Assembly: GCA_963576565.1 (NCBI GenBank)
Contig: OY755039.1
Location: 132,514,095 to 132,578,094 of the forward strand
DNA: 64,000 nucleotides
Source: Aspidapion aeneum
Lineage: Eukaryota; Arthropoda; Insecta; Coleoptera; Brentidae
Direction: 5' to 3'
Made by a program: the position numbers and the translations under genes. Position 1 is the stretch's first letter; every line of letters starts with the position of its first letter. The notes beneath the pieces are model-generated. The model saw only the letters and a program-made list of their open reading frames with translations. It made no database searches and was not told the origin of the DNA. Shown here piece by piece: positions 1-10,867 of the stretch.

Positions 1-642
1 GTAGAACTTGAAAAAACAGAAATATATTTCAATAAACCGATATATGTGGGAATGTGTATTTTGGATATTGCCAAAACAACGATATATGATTTTCACTATA
101 ACTATATGGTACCGGCTTTTGGAAAGGATTGTACTGTGGTATACACAGATACTGATAGTTTAGTGTATAACATAAAAAATCATGACATTTATGAATCAAT
201 ACAGCACGACTGTGACAAGTACTTTGATACGTCGGATTATCCTATTGACAACATATATAACATCCCGAGGATAAATAAAAAGGTCCTAGGTATGATGAAA
301 GATGAAAACAATGGAGAAATAATGACGCATTTTATTGGCCTTAGAGCTAAAATGTACGCCACGAAAGTAGCTGATACCAAGAGTAAAGCAACAAAAGTGA
401 TTAAGAAGGCCAAGGGTGTAAAGCAAACTGTTGTAAAATCAAAAATATTATTTGAGGACTATGTCGACTGCCTAAACAATTTTACAGAAAAAGTGGTTAC
501 GCAAAATCTTATAAGAACCGAAAAGCACAGACTATACTCTGTAAAACAGACAAAAATTGGACTGAGCCCTCAGGATGACAAAAGATGCATTTCAAAGGAA
601 TCTTATGAAACTTTACCGTTTGGACACTATAGTATTAAGTAA
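1..642 (+). CDS. Family B DNA polymerase, C-terminal part (virus/Polinton-like), cut by window edge
   Basis: The frame is open from base 1 to a TAA at 640-642, about 213 codons, so this is the 3' end of a longer gene. The polymerase motif C core YTDTDSLVY lies near codons 48-56, with the paired aspartates that bind catalytic metal. It is preceded by a KPIYVG / ILDIAK stretch and followed by KKVLGMMKDE and FIGLRAKMYA, as in protein-primed family B polymerases of Polintons/Mavericks, adintovirus-like elements and related invertebrate viruses. The end (DDKR...LPFGHYSI) also matches that group's usual tail. This is family knowledge plus visible motifs; the exact lineage is inference. No stop or frameshift interrupts the visible part, but no other Polinton gene (capsid, integrase, ATPase) follows, so it may be an isolated fragment of an integrated element. 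Confidence 0.85.
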   Translation, partial: VELEKTEIYFNKPIYVGMCILDIAKTTIYDFHYNYMVPAFGKDCTVVYTDTDSLVYNIKNHDIYESIQHDCDKYFDTSDYPIDNIYNIPRINKKVLGMMKDENNGEIMTHFIGLRAKMYATKVADTKSKATKVIKKAKGVKQTVVKSKILFEDYVDCLNNFTEKVVTQNLIRTEKHRLYSVKQTKIGLSPQDDKRCISKESYETLPFGHYSIK

Positions 643-1798
643 GAACTTAGTTTTAATGCAATTTTAATAATGTTGTGTCTGTTTATATTGTGTTTGGTTA
701 AATATTTTTAGCCTTAAATTATAAGTAGCTAATTTTAATCCTTAACCTTAATTTAATTTTCTTTTTGCCTATAGAATATATTATACAACGTATGTGGTAA
801 GCATAGGTAGGTGTAGGGTAAAGCCTTATGTACCTTAATATTAAAATAAATATATAAACCTATATAATAATATTTATAATACCTGTAATCTTATAATATT
901 TCAACCAAAATAAGTTGAATAAAACCTGTAAGTCTACTTAGCTATAGCATTTAGAATTAGGATCATCTGATTGATTGTGTTTTCATGTAAAACTTTATTA
1001 TAATAAACAATTAAATGAATCTTGTGGTATTATTAATCTAGTCTTTAAGAGTTAAAACCTATAGAATATAATATAATATTTACTGAAAAAGGTAAATCCG
1101 AAAATATTTGAAATGTAAGTATTCACTGTTTAGGTCGATTAAATAAAATCCTGTAGTGACAGGTCAACACAGTATTTATATAAGGTGTCCAGTAACTAGA
1201 AAATGGTTAAATGACAATTCAAAAACAATTAAGATATTTGACTGGGTAGCAAAGCAGAAAAAAAAAGGAGTGATGTGATAATTACTGCCTCTAATATAAT
1301 ATTCTGGGATAAGTCGCAAAAAATGACCACGTTTTCGTCTTATGGGGATTTACATGGAAAAAGTGAGCCAGAACCTATGTTATACATCTACTGCCGAATG
1401 CCGCATTGCCGAGATCAATAGTAGAACTTTACTGCGACAAAGAACACTTTTTCCTTTGCCGTTTTAAATGTTCTAAGAACCAAACTAAAAGTGAGGCAAT
1501 TAAAAATGTAGAACTTGAGAGTCCAACCAATACCCTGCTATACCTAAACTTATAAACGGATTTAAAAGGATCTAGGCCTGGAGCATGAACTTACCCTTTC
1601 TTCTCTAGTTTAGGTATTAGCTGCAATTTCTAAATTTAAAAACTAGAGAAAAAGTAAAAAATATATGAGATAGTGGCGGCTTGAGATTTTGAGAAATGGT
1701 GAAGGGCTAATTAGGCAAACTAAATTTTAATTACCAATCTAGTTTATTTACAATAATTCAAGTTATAGTATCAATAGTAAATAGTAGAAAATACGGTA
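643..1798. other. AT-rich stretch without recognisable gene
   Basis: I see no coding frame, RNA gene or clear transposon end here. A short inverted pair (CTCTAGTTT near 1603 and AAACTAGAG near 1641) could form a small hairpin. The polymerase gene's 3' untranslated sequence, if any, would lie at the left side. Confidence 0.5.
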
Positions 1799-1965
1799 GC
1801 GCACTCAGGAATATGTCTTAGGGGGGGGGGGGGCAAGACCACTGCGGGGGCCGGAGGCCTCATGATGTCGTATTTTATGCTATCTTTAGTGTCTATTCAT
1901 GAAATATGGGGAAAATATTTAAAAACATCTTGGGCTTGGGGGAGGGGGCGCCCCTTGGCAAATAT
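1799..1965. repeat. MITE-like repeat, GCGCACCCAG family, copy 1 (decayed)
   Basis: It begins GCGCACTCAGGAATATGTC, has a poly-G run (about 1820-1832), then the shared core containing TTTATGCTATCTTT and ATTCATGAAATATGG, and ends in a G/C-rich tract. The same core occurs at 2528-2670, 23448-23575 and 38071-38263. The right terminal repeat is lost in this copy. Confidence 0.6.
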
Positions 1966-2036
1966 TTAAAAATCTGTAAAGCCATCCCTATTCCAAGCTT
2001 AAAGGTTTTCTCGTTCTCAAAGTTATTTTTCTAATA

Positions 2037-2221
2037 CAGTCGAACCTCTCTAACTCGAACCTCTATAACTCGAACCCCTCTATAACTCGAACATTTTAAG
2101 AGGTCCCTGCACTTTTTACATGTATTTTAACCTATGTAACTCGAGTTTCTATAACTCGAACTCTCCATAACTCGAACTGTTTTGGTTGTCCCTTCAGGTT
2201 CGAGTTATAGAGGTTCGACTG
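2037..2221. mobile_element. pogo/Tigger-type MITE
   Basis: It starts CAGTCGAACCTCTCTAACTC and ends with the inverse (GAGTTATAGAGGTTCGACTG), flanked on both sides by TA (2035-2036 and 2222-2223), the target duplication of Tc1/mariner-pogo elements. Inside, the motif ATAACTCGAAC recurs several times in both orientations. About 185 bp with no coding capacity. Superfamily assignment rests on the TA duplication and the CAGT ends. Confidence 0.8.
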
Positions 2222-2332
2222 TACTACTACAATTTTAGTCCAAAAACCAGAAAGACTTAAAAATCTTACAAGAATCACTACTCTTTACTCAACTGCAGCA
2301 CGGCGAAAGAAAGTTTAATATTTTTCGCTTGG

Positions 2333-2515
2333 GATATGTATGTATGTATGTCAATATATGTGTTTATGTCGCACTAGAGGCTAAACGGCTGCACCGATTT
2401 TGACAAAAAAGGTGTCGTTGAATTGCTACTGATCCCGTATGTGCCATAGGCTAAATTTTTTTAACCAGGAATGAACATGGCGGTTGTCAGACGCCATTTT
2501 GTCACATGATGAAGG
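2333..2515. repeat. Probable LINE 3'-tail remnant
   Basis: A short TATG repeat is followed by text of the kind 'GGCTGCACCGATTTTGAC', widespread in insect non-LTR retrotransposon 3' regions. No frame or poly(A) end is clear, so the class is tentative. Confidence 0.35.
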
Positions 2516-2527
2516 CTTTAAGCTGTA

Positions 2528-2670
2528 GCGCACCCAGGAATTTGCCTTGGGAGGGCCTATGATGTGGTATTTCATGCTATTTTTGCCTTAATTCATGAAA
2601 TATGTGGAAAATATCTACCAAAATCTTAGGCTTGGGGGCCCAGGCCCCAAAGCTCCCACCCTGGGTGCGC
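2528..2670. mobile_element. MITE, GCGCACCCAG family, copy 2 (both ends present)
   Basis: The left end GCGCACCCAGG is the exact inverse of the right end CCTGGGTGCGC. The core matches copies at 1799, 23448 and 38071. It is about 143 bp with no coding potential. I could not define a target duplication, so the superfamily is unknown. Confidence 0.7.
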
Positions 2671-3884
2671 CCGAGCTTTAAGAGCTTTAATGAAATTCCT
2701 TTTGATCACCCATTTCAATTTGCAATCGTATAATTTGCTGTATTTACTTTTTAGTCCTCCCTGGTCCCACCCATCTCTTCACCCCTCCAGTCTTTCTGAA
2801 CATGCTTTAAGATTTTTTTTCCAACACCTATCTACCCTTTGGGCAATGTTTGACACAAAATGCATAATTTAGGTAATAATTAGGTACTTTGATTTAGTTA
2901 AATGAATTTCGTATGTGTCACACATTGTATTAAGACGATTTTTTTTAACATGGCCAAAACGTAAAAAAACGTGTCCCCTCTCGATTAAAAAAAAATGAAG
3001 CAATTTAGGAACCCAAACTAGTATTTAAAATAATTTACCCACCTAATTTTACTTAAAAAATACTTAATTGCAGAAAAATGGAATTATCTCATTGATTTTC
3101 TTCAAAAAAGACCCTTTTTGTCCGCATCCGCACCTGTCCCCCGTGTAAAACGTCAAATTCAAAATGGTGTAATTGTTCGGTTTCAGTATAATTTTAAGAA
3201 GAAAAATACATCATATTATTGGTTGGTCTTTAGAGTACTCATACTAACGATATAGTAAGATACCATGCAATAATATTATTGGTATAAAATTTACAAGTTT
3301 GTCCCCTAGAAAAATATCCGGTCTTCACCTAAGAATTTTACCACTTTCGACAGCTCCAGTTTGGCATCAGTGCATTTCTTGTCATTTCCGCTGAGATATT
3401 TGTGTTGTTCTCCTCACAAAGAAATTGGTGAGTATCTGTTTTTTAGGCTTAATTAAAACATATTGAAATTAAAAAATAAAACAAATTTTGCGCACTTTTT
3501 TCCAGGTCCCGTCTGCACCGCAGTTTACGTTATTGCTATTTGTTATTTTAGAAAAATAATTTGCTGTTTTGGTTAATTTTCATGTCGGTATAACATAACC
3601 TAAAACTCACTTTAATCGTCGTCTCCAGTTTTTGTAAATAAATTATAAAGTCATAAAATGTCCGGTACGCACCGTCCAATCCGCACCTATTTCGTGCGGG
3701 TGCGGACCGGACAGTGCGGGGTGCGGACTGGACATAAGGAGTCGTTTCTTAAGCGAAAAATAAGAAAAGATAGAATAAAAATATGTTTATAGCCATATTC
3801 AGGGTGTTTTTCATGTTTTGTTTCATAATAACTTGAAAATTTGGGAACATAAAATTCTTATGAAATTTTGTTCAAAAATCCAAA

Positions 3885-4518
3885 TGTAACAAAACGGGAT
3901 TTGAGCATAAATGGTATTTTTAATTAAATATTGTTTTGACGTCAACAAGCATTAATTATATGCAAGACTAGGTTAAGATTAAGTAAAATTTATGGCAACT
4001 CGGCGACTTGGTTTTGGGCATATTTTCAGGTTCGCTGTATTTTAATAAAAGTTGTATTCGGCTAATATATCCTTTGAGCCACTAACATGAAAATAATTCA
4101 TATTTTGTAACTGGAAACAAATTAGCTAAACTATTTTCGACTTTTAAGACACACTGTATGATTCTAACTTTATCGATTTTCTCAGTCCACACATCTTTGA
4201 ATTGCGGTGGTATTTTGTCTCTTTGTGTTTCTCGCCAATGCGAGAGAGCTTAAGTTTCAGACCACGGCAACCAAGAATGTCTGTGGGAGTAACCCGTTAA
4301 AGAAAGCTTATATTTAAACCAATCAGCTAGCGGCAAGCTGAGACTGTCTATAGAGCAGGGTACTGAAACTTTCGAAAGTCTGGAGGGAGTTCACTTTTTA
4401 GTTCGCCTTTGCTTGTTTCGTTACCCTTCCGTTCACACTTCTTAAGGGGGGTTTTATTTCAACTGGGGAAATTTATCAATTATTTTAACTTTGTATAAGC
4501 TATTATCTTTATTATTCA
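3885..4518 (+). repeat. Left LTR of a gutted LTR retrotransposon
   Basis: It begins TGTAACAAAACGGGATTTGA and is nearly identical to 5007-5585 in the same orientation. It carries about 80-100 bp absent from the right copy (around 4227-4320) and lacks about 25 bp present there. The end is placed at an ATTCA before the copies diverge. Confidence 0.75.
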
Positions 4519-5006
4519 TAATTAATATTTTTTTTTGTCTCGACAAATTTCTGCATAAGCGTGTATATAATATATACCTTAATGTAGTAGTTTTCAAACA
4601 ATGTGTGTTAAAATTATATATTTCTATATATTTTTCGGTTTATATGTCAATTTTATTTTGCCCTCATTTAGTTTATGTTATCGTTGTTATTAAGCTGCAC
4701 TGATATTCTGATTCTTTCAGTACTGTTTGGAATCTACTGATCGTTCACCATGTTTGTTGCTGACTAGCTGATCTAAGATGTTGTACCTGATCCAGTGTTG
4801 CTGTTTTGTTCCAGAATGGAACTTCAAGTTTTTTCCAGCCAGAATGTTTGTTGACCATCATCCAGAGAAGAAAAATGGAAACGAAGAGCGTTATAGTTTT
4901 AGTTTAGATTTGTGTTGTCTGCACTACTTAATGCTTGTTGTTATAAACCATTTTATTTCGACTTGCGTTTAAAAAAAATTGTTTATACTTAATCAGGGGG
5001 GAGTAA
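4519..5006 (+). mobile_element. Internal remnant of the LTR retrotransposon, no intact gene
   Basis: Less than 0.5 kb remains between the two LTR-like repeats. No gag, protease, RT or integrase motif is visible; short open frames here have no recognisable product. The purine run AGGGGGGAGTAA immediately before the right copy is a good polypurine-tract candidate and sets the plus-strand orientation. BEL/Pao or Gypsy cannot be distinguished. Confidence 0.6.
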
Positions 5007-5585
5007 TGTAACAAAACGGGATTTGAGCATGAATGGTACTTTTGCCATTTATAAGTTTTTAAAGATTTTTAATTAAATATTGTTTTGACATCAACAAGCA
5101 TTAATTATATGCAAGACTAGGTTAAGATTAAGTAAAATTTATGGCAACTCGACGACTTGTTTTTGGGCATATTTTCAGGTTCGCTGTATTTTAATAAAAG
5201 TTGTATTCGGCTAATATGTCCTTTGAGCCACTAACATCAAAATCATTCATATTTTGTAACTGGAAACAAATTAGCTAAACTATTTTCGACTTTTAAGAAA
5301 CACACTGTATGATTCTAACTTTATCGATTTTCTCAGTCCACACATCTTTGAATTGCGGTGGTATTTTGTCTCTTTGTCTTTCTCGCCAATCAGCTAGCGG
5401 CAAGCTGAGACTGTCCAGAGAGCAGGGTACTGAAACTTTCGAAAGTCTGGAGGGAGTTCACTTTTTAGTTCGCCTTTGCTTGTTTCGTTACGCTTCCGTT
5501 CACACTTCTTAAGGGGGGTTTTATTTCAACTGGGGAAATTTATCAATTATTTTAACTTTGTATAAGCTATTATCTTTATTATTCA
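5007..5585 (+). repeat. Right LTR of the gutted LTR retrotransposon
   Basis: A direct repeat of 3885-4518, starting TGTAACAAAACGGG right after the polypurine tract. Beyond the ATTCA end the two copies diverge. I see no convincing target-site duplication outside the pair. Confidence 0.75.
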
Positions 5586-7514
5586 TAATTATTTTAGTCT
5601 TTTCTTTTGGAGTTATTAATTATTACTGTTTCCAGTGTTTTGAAATAATGTGTTTAACTGTTTTATGGTTTTTTAACAACAAAATACAAACCATTCATTG
5701 CCCTAAAATCGGCATTTTTAATTAAGAACATATCCCAAACCTAAACAGTAATATTAAGTAAAATTAAACAGTTGATTGAATAGTTTCACTCATTCAATCA
5801 ACGTTTAAAATGTTGAAAGAGTTGAAAGTTTGCAACAAATATATAAAAGGTTTATAAAGCCTAAAAGTTTAAGAAGTGTAAATATTTGAATATAAAAGTT
5901 CAATGGTAGTAAAAATTTGATATTTAAATAATAAATATTAGAAGTGAAAGTGTGAAGCTGCAAGAAGAAAATTGAAAACGTATGTATGATTATCCTACAT
6001 TAGTTATACATTTGAGAAAAACGTTTATGGCATACTTTTCCTCCAAGAACCGTCAAATTCCCTTTCGAGATCGAGTAAATTTTATAACATATAGTAACAT
6101 TTAATCTTTTTATAATTTATATAAGTTGTAGCCTAAGTTGGTAGCTTACAACATTTAAGCCTTGGCCACTTGAGGTGACAGTACCACTGTCACATACTAG
6201 GCCCATGTTACACATAGCTTCCGAAAAAAAAATAGTATGAAATTTTATGCTTCACAGAAACTACGGCAATGCCGCGCGGTATCATTGCGAGCCTTTCACC
6301 AAAATTGTCTCAGATCGCTGAGCGGCAGTAATCTCTCTTATAAAAGAATTTGACTCTTTTTTTGCTAGTTTTTCTGAAATATCTGCTTTGTTTGGAAAAA
6401 AATTATTGGTGATGTTTCACATAATCTCTTTCTTTAACATATGTATCAATTACTCAACTTTTTTGCACAAAAAAATCAGACCTAAACTAACCTTAGCTAT
6501 AACCCTACAAAATTTGGCAACTCACATGAGTTTCGCCCTATATTTGTAGGTTTGGTAATTGAGCTTAAGAAAAAAGTAAAAATGTTTTATTTGAGTTAAA
6601 AAAAATGACTTTTCTCGCTTTTATAATTTTATTATTTTTCTAAATTGTGTTAGAATTATGGGTGAAGAACAGAAATCAATTATTTTTTGTTTTAGAAGAA
6701 AAAAAAATTGATAATTTGTTTAAAAGTCAATTCCAAAATTAATATAATATAACCACAGTATCTTAGCTTGTACTTTTACCACGTTTCTAATTAAGAGTTA
6801 TTTGGATTTTACGTTTTTTATTAAAATATCTATCAGTACCTTTGGATTGTACGTTTACCTTGTCTCTAATTAAGAGTTATTTGGATTTTACGATTTTTTT
6901 TATAAAAATACATTTCTGTGTCAATGTATTTTAATGCGTAATCATATTGTCCAATCCGCACCCTAAATGTCCTTTCCGCATCTTTTGTATTAATAGGTAT
7001 ATAAAAAAACCAAAGGTACTTGATTAATATTTTCAGTATTTTTTTATTAGACTGGCATCATATTCTTCAGTTCCTTTAATTTAGTTAAGTATAACATTAT
7101 CAAGAAATTTAGCAGGATGAAAAAAAATGTCGTGAGCTATAATTTTTTTATTTTTAGCTATTTGATTTAACTTTTTCTTTTTTAACCAGATTATTTTTAT
7201 CCAACAAATGTTGGTTTTAAATATTTTTGTAATTAATAATTTAACAAAATATGATTTATGTCTCCTATTTCACTTTTTGGTATAAAAAATTGCATTTTTT
7301 TTCAAGGTGCGGACGGAACAAAATTATCTACCTAATCTAACAAAAAAACGTTTTTCGATTTTGTTTTAGAGAAAGTTGTTGAAATTTCTCTTGAATGCTA
7401 ATCTTGACACCTTCCTTAAATAAAAGGAACACAAAAAATATTAAATATTTAAAGTTGCAAAAAAAGTTTAAAAAATGGTTTTGGCCATGTTAAATACTCT
7501 GCCAATATATGGGC
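5586..7514. other. Gene-free, AT-rich sequence within the composite structure
   Basis: No coding frame or RNA gene recognised. It includes near-duplicated text ('AATTAAGAGTTATTTGGATTTTACG') at about 6790 and 6868, and GTCC/CCGCACC motifs near 6950 and 7310 that mirror those at 3120-3740. Confidence 0.5.
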
Positions 7515-7936
7515 CCCTAAGCTCACACTAGGTACTATAGTTATAGTGTACGTGTGAGCTAATATAACTAAAAACTGAAATATATTTTATTTAACTCCAG
7601 ACTAAATTACCTTTTGTTTGATACCACACAAGCCATGTTTTGACTTAAACTCAAATTTTTGAAATCTACCCCCACCCTTAAAAAAAACAAAAAACTAAAA
7701 TGTATTTTGTTAAACTCCGGACTCAATTACCTTTCGTTTGATATCACACACGCCATATTTTCACATAAACTCTAATTTTTTGAAATCTACCCCCACCCTT
7801 TTATTTGGTTTCTGTTCGGTGGATTTTGTTCATTTTTAAATGGGACCATCTCGACTCAAGACCCAGCCTAGGTACCAAATTCCATTAAAATCGGCCAAGC
7901 GGTTTTTGAGTTATGCGCGTTGGTCGTTACAGACAT

Positions 7937-7971
<35 letters not shown>

Positions 7972-8137
7972 TACAGACAGACAGACAGACAGACAGACGG
8001 CGCAACAAAAAAGTTTCAAAATCATCTGAAACGCAAAGATATATAAAAATTTTTGAAATCGGAGCAACTTTTTTTTTCTCGAAAAAATTAGGATCACCAT
8101 AGCTCACACTACTATAGTATAGTATATGTGTGAGCTA
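7515..8137. repeat. LINE-like tail bounded by two short hairpins
   Basis: Both ends are near-palindromes built on AGCTCACAC / GTGTGAGCT (7515-7555 and 8100-8137). Between them are two similar segments with ATTACCTTT(T/C)GTTTGATA (7607 and 7727), then a CAGA microsatellite and a tail resembling insect LINE 3' ends. A related tail lies at about 60240-60420. Confidence 0.5.
7929..8000 (+). repeat. (CAGA)n microsatellite
   Basis: About 17 tetranucleotide units with two CATA variants. Long frames in several phases across this tract are products of the repeat, not genes. Confidence 0.95.
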
Positions 8138-8562
8138 AAAAAAATCGTCTTAAGCACAATATTTCCGTGATCCAATATATCCTTGGTTTTTCTTAGAGGT
8201 CTACGGTCTACCTATAGTTTATGCGTAACTCATAAAGTTTTAGTCAAAGTAAAATTCATACAACAATAATTTCATTTTATGAATTTACTGCACTTTATCA
8301 TCAAATTCATGAAACTAAGCAGGAGCAGCGCAGGAGCTAAATAAATGGTAAATGCAAGTGCTTTCTATGTGTGCGCTTTGGGCATCAAAACTAAATGTTG
8401 AAGCATGTCGTACATTTATACGTATACCTATCACTTTTGTGTTTTTTTGACGAAATTTTTTTGTATTTAATTTTTTTTTAAACCTATGCTAAAGTCACTA
8501 ATTGAGTTCATTTTGACAACAACAAAACCAAAGAAATATATTAATACACTATTAAATTAACT

Positions 8563-8735
8563 CAAGCGCGGCTCTGGGTCAAAATAAGGGGGGGGGGGGG
8601 TAATAATCGATGAAAAAATTATTTGTAATATCATTTTTTTTTCTAATGGGGTAAGTCTCCTGTTTTTCCTTTAATTGTTTGTTAGCAAAAAGTGCATATA
8701 TTTTTTCACGCTACTCCCCCTCAAATCCGTGCTTG
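8563..8735. mobile_element. hAT-type MITE, CAAGCGCGG family, copy 1
   Basis: The ends CAAGCGCGG and CCGTGCTTG are inverted, and the element is flanked by perfect 8-bp direct repeats AATTAACT (8555-8562 and 8736-8743). An 8-bp duplication fits hAT-superfamily transposition. A poly-G run follows the left TIR. Related copies: 13592-13761 and a fragment near 24320. Confidence 0.85.
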
Positions 8736-9150
8736 AATTAACTAAATGAAAGCAAAATTATCCTATTTTATTGGCACATTGTGTCCTTTTTATGATCTAC
8801 GGGGATTTAATTAAAATAATGTCACAAATAATATATTTTTATTTCGTTTGTAGGTTAGGTTTGTAGAAACAGCTTTATTATTAATTTTGATATTAGTATT
8901 TTTTAGAAATATGGTACAGCAAACTTTATATACAGGGTTGGGGCTAGACTAGTGGCCGCCTGGAGCAAAAGGGGAAAAATGCCTCCCACCCCCCGCTTTT
9001 CTCCTTACCAATGCAAGTTTTTTTTGGTGTTATTCCTATATGTAAATGTTGCCAGCGGGGCCAAAATGTGATTTACACCAAAAACAAACTAATAATTGTA
9101 AAAAGAATGATGTTAGCATTAAATATGTAATAGTTATTTAAACAACAAGG

Positions 9151-9248
9151 TTTGAAAACGACTCTATGCACACGATCGAGACAGTTAGGTAGACAGAGCC
9201 AAAGGCGAGGTCTACAAGTCGAGGGAGTGTGCAAAAAGGTTTTCAAAC
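9151..9248. repeat. Foldback hairpin
   Basis: GTTTGAAAAC...TGCACAC on the left pairs with GTGTGCA...GTTTTCAAAC on the right, enclosing about 50 bp of mixed-composition sequence. Probably a small foldback MITE; family unknown. Confidence 0.5.
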
Positions 9249-9512
9249 GAGTTTTTTACAATATTTTTTATACGACTGCTAATAAAGAAAGAAAAATCAA
9301 ATGTTAATTTATCTTGTTTTTATTTCCATTTTTACAACAAAACTTAAAAAATTCAACAATTTTTTGACGTATCTAATCAACAAAACATACGAGCAGTGAC
9401 GGTTGCTACGGAACTAAGCCAACTTATATTGATGGGTGACAACAACAAAAATCACAATGACGGGAGACCCGTATGCAGAAATGACATAGGCGTGTGCAAA
9501 AATGACATACGC

Positions 9513-9534
9513 GTGTGCAAAACGTTTTGCACAC
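9513..9534. repeat. Perfect 22-bp palindrome
   Basis: GTGTGCAAAA followed by CGTTTTGCACAC reads the same on both strands. It lies in a segment with repeated CGTGTGCAAAA motifs (9490, 9512) and GTGCGCAAAA variants. Confidence 0.8.
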
Positions 9535-9688
9535 AGCGTGCGCAAAATGCCATTTTCAGATCGTGTTCTCCGTGCGCAAAACCTCCTTTTACAAGACAGT
9601 GGTATAAAAAATATATTTTTTTAAATCGTGTTTTTAATTCATTCCTCCTCCTTTTTGTCAATATCAGAGGATTGTATGTGTGTGTAAA

Positions 9689-10333
9689 CAGGGTGTTTCA
9701 AAATTCAATAACATAATTTTAATGTTAATTTCCTTGAATGAATTTAAGATAAAAAGTTCATATAAACATAGGTCCACAAACGCTTAGTTTTCGAGATACA
9801 GGGTGATAAAATTTTGTTTTTTTTATAGCTCTTTCAGTTTTTGAGATATCTAGCTCAAATTTGGCATGTGTATTTAGTTATCGGCACTACACTATTAGGC
9901 ATGCCGAGTAAGTTTTATTTAATTTGTTTATTTTGATATACCCACCATACCACATTTGGAGCGATTTTCTCTAAAACGGTTAAAGATGCAAAACAATTGC
10001 AGGAAACAAAAAAGTTTGCAAATGAAACAGGTATTTTATTATTCTATTAAACTAACCATTTCTGGCTACCAGTGGCTTACAAGGAAAAAAATCCAGGGGA
10101 AAAGGCGACATGACCCCTGAAAATAATATAACTTAATATATGTGGCAAATTTAAACTAAATATCTCAAAAACTGCACGATCTATAAACAAAAAAACAAAA
10201 ATAAAATGAAAATTTAACACTCTGTATCGCAAAAACAAGGCGTTTGAGGATCTATGTTTATATGAAAATTTGTCTTCAAATCAATCAAATCACAAAACAC
10301 TAAAATTATGTTATTGAATTTTGAAACACCCTG
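9689..10333. mobile_element. TIR element (MITE) of 645 bp
   Basis: The left end CAGGGTGTTTCAAAATTCAA and its continuation through about 35 bp occur inverted at the right end (TTGAATTTTGAAACACCCTG). Weaker inverted similarity continues inward (the 'ATAGGTCCACAAACGC' and 'GAGATACAGGGTG' regions). No transposase frame is present. The right flank is TA; the left flank is not clean, so the superfamily is open. Confidence 0.75.
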
Positions 10334-10336
10334 TAT

Positions 10337-10640
10337 ATTATTTCTGTCCGTAATACGATAGCTCCTAAAGCGCTGAATCGATTTTCATAAATTTTTTAGG
10401 CAAAATAGTGTTCGACACTCTAACTCAAAATCCATTTATGCTTCGTATCAATATGCAGTTTTCGGAATGGAGTAGACTACGTTTGGCTGAATAATTTCTG
10501 TTATAACCAAAAACTTCGTGAGAGCTTTAGTTTCGGAGATATTAACAAAAACTCTTTTCAGGGCTGATATCATGCCTTTACTTAAATTGTGCTAATAAGC
10601 TTTCTAGGGAGGTCTCAGATCCGTCATGGACCAATTTATT
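10337..10640. repeat. Dispersed repeat, LINE-tail-like, copy 1
   Basis: Text from 'CGATAGCTCCTAAAGCGCT' through 'CAGATCCGTCATGGA' recurs at about 24838-25197 with scattered changes. Non-coding. It directly abuts the truncated 3' side of the non-LTR element at 10698. Confidence 0.65.
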
Positions 10641-10697
10641 TTCAAAGATATTTCTATAAAAAAAATAAAAACCAAATTTAGATTTATTGTATTGTAT

Positions 10698-10832
10698 TTA
10701 TTGTACCCCTAAAAGAAGTGGTTCTTGTATCAAGACAATCTCCCACTTTTTGCAAGCAAGCTTGCAAGCCAGTTCACTGGTTGCTGCATACTCGTGGTGG
10801 AGATTGATTAGACTTACCGTTATACATTCCAT
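10698..10832 (-). pseudogene. Start of non-LTR retrotransposon ORF2: apurinic-type endonuclease N-terminus
   Basis: A minus-strand frame of 44 codons begins at ATG 10832 and ends at TAA 10700-10698. It holds an INLHH block, an alanine/leucine-rich helix and LIQEP, the first conserved strand and metal-binding glutamate region of the endonuclease/exonuclease/phosphatase domain that opens ORF2 in insect LINEs (R1, LOA and I groups begin this way). It starts 35 bases after the ORF1 stop, the normal ORF1-ORF2 arrangement. The rest of the endonuclease and all of the reverse transcriptase are missing because the element ends here against an unrelated repeat. Confidence 0.75.
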
Positions 10833-10867
10833 GGTGGCAGTCCTTTCAATGGGAAAGGTTTCGGCCT

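Larger units (their letters stand above)
2930..8158. repeat. Composite inverted-repeat structure holding nested insertions
   Basis: The left edge (near 2934-2960: AAGACGATTTTTTTTAACAT then GGCCAAAAC) recurs inverted on the right, split into two pieces at 7470-7492 and 8138-8152 by the hairpin-bounded block 7515-8137. The inner arms are similar but diverged, both containing GTCCGCACC-like motifs. An LTR retrotransposon remnant sits inside. I read it as an old TIR element with later insertions; the arms are too diverged for certainty. Confidence 0.4.

Noticed and set aside
2037..2221. tRNA B-box-like GGTTCGAG
   Set aside because: It is part of the inverted terminal repeats of a pogo-type MITE.
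4491..5512. Three short frames between and within the LTRs
   Set aside because: One lies in the LTR repeat and the others in the gutted interior; none shows retroviral motifs.
7840..8107. Open frames on both strands (68-79 codons)
   Set aside because: They are produced by the (CAGA)n tract, which is open in several frames.
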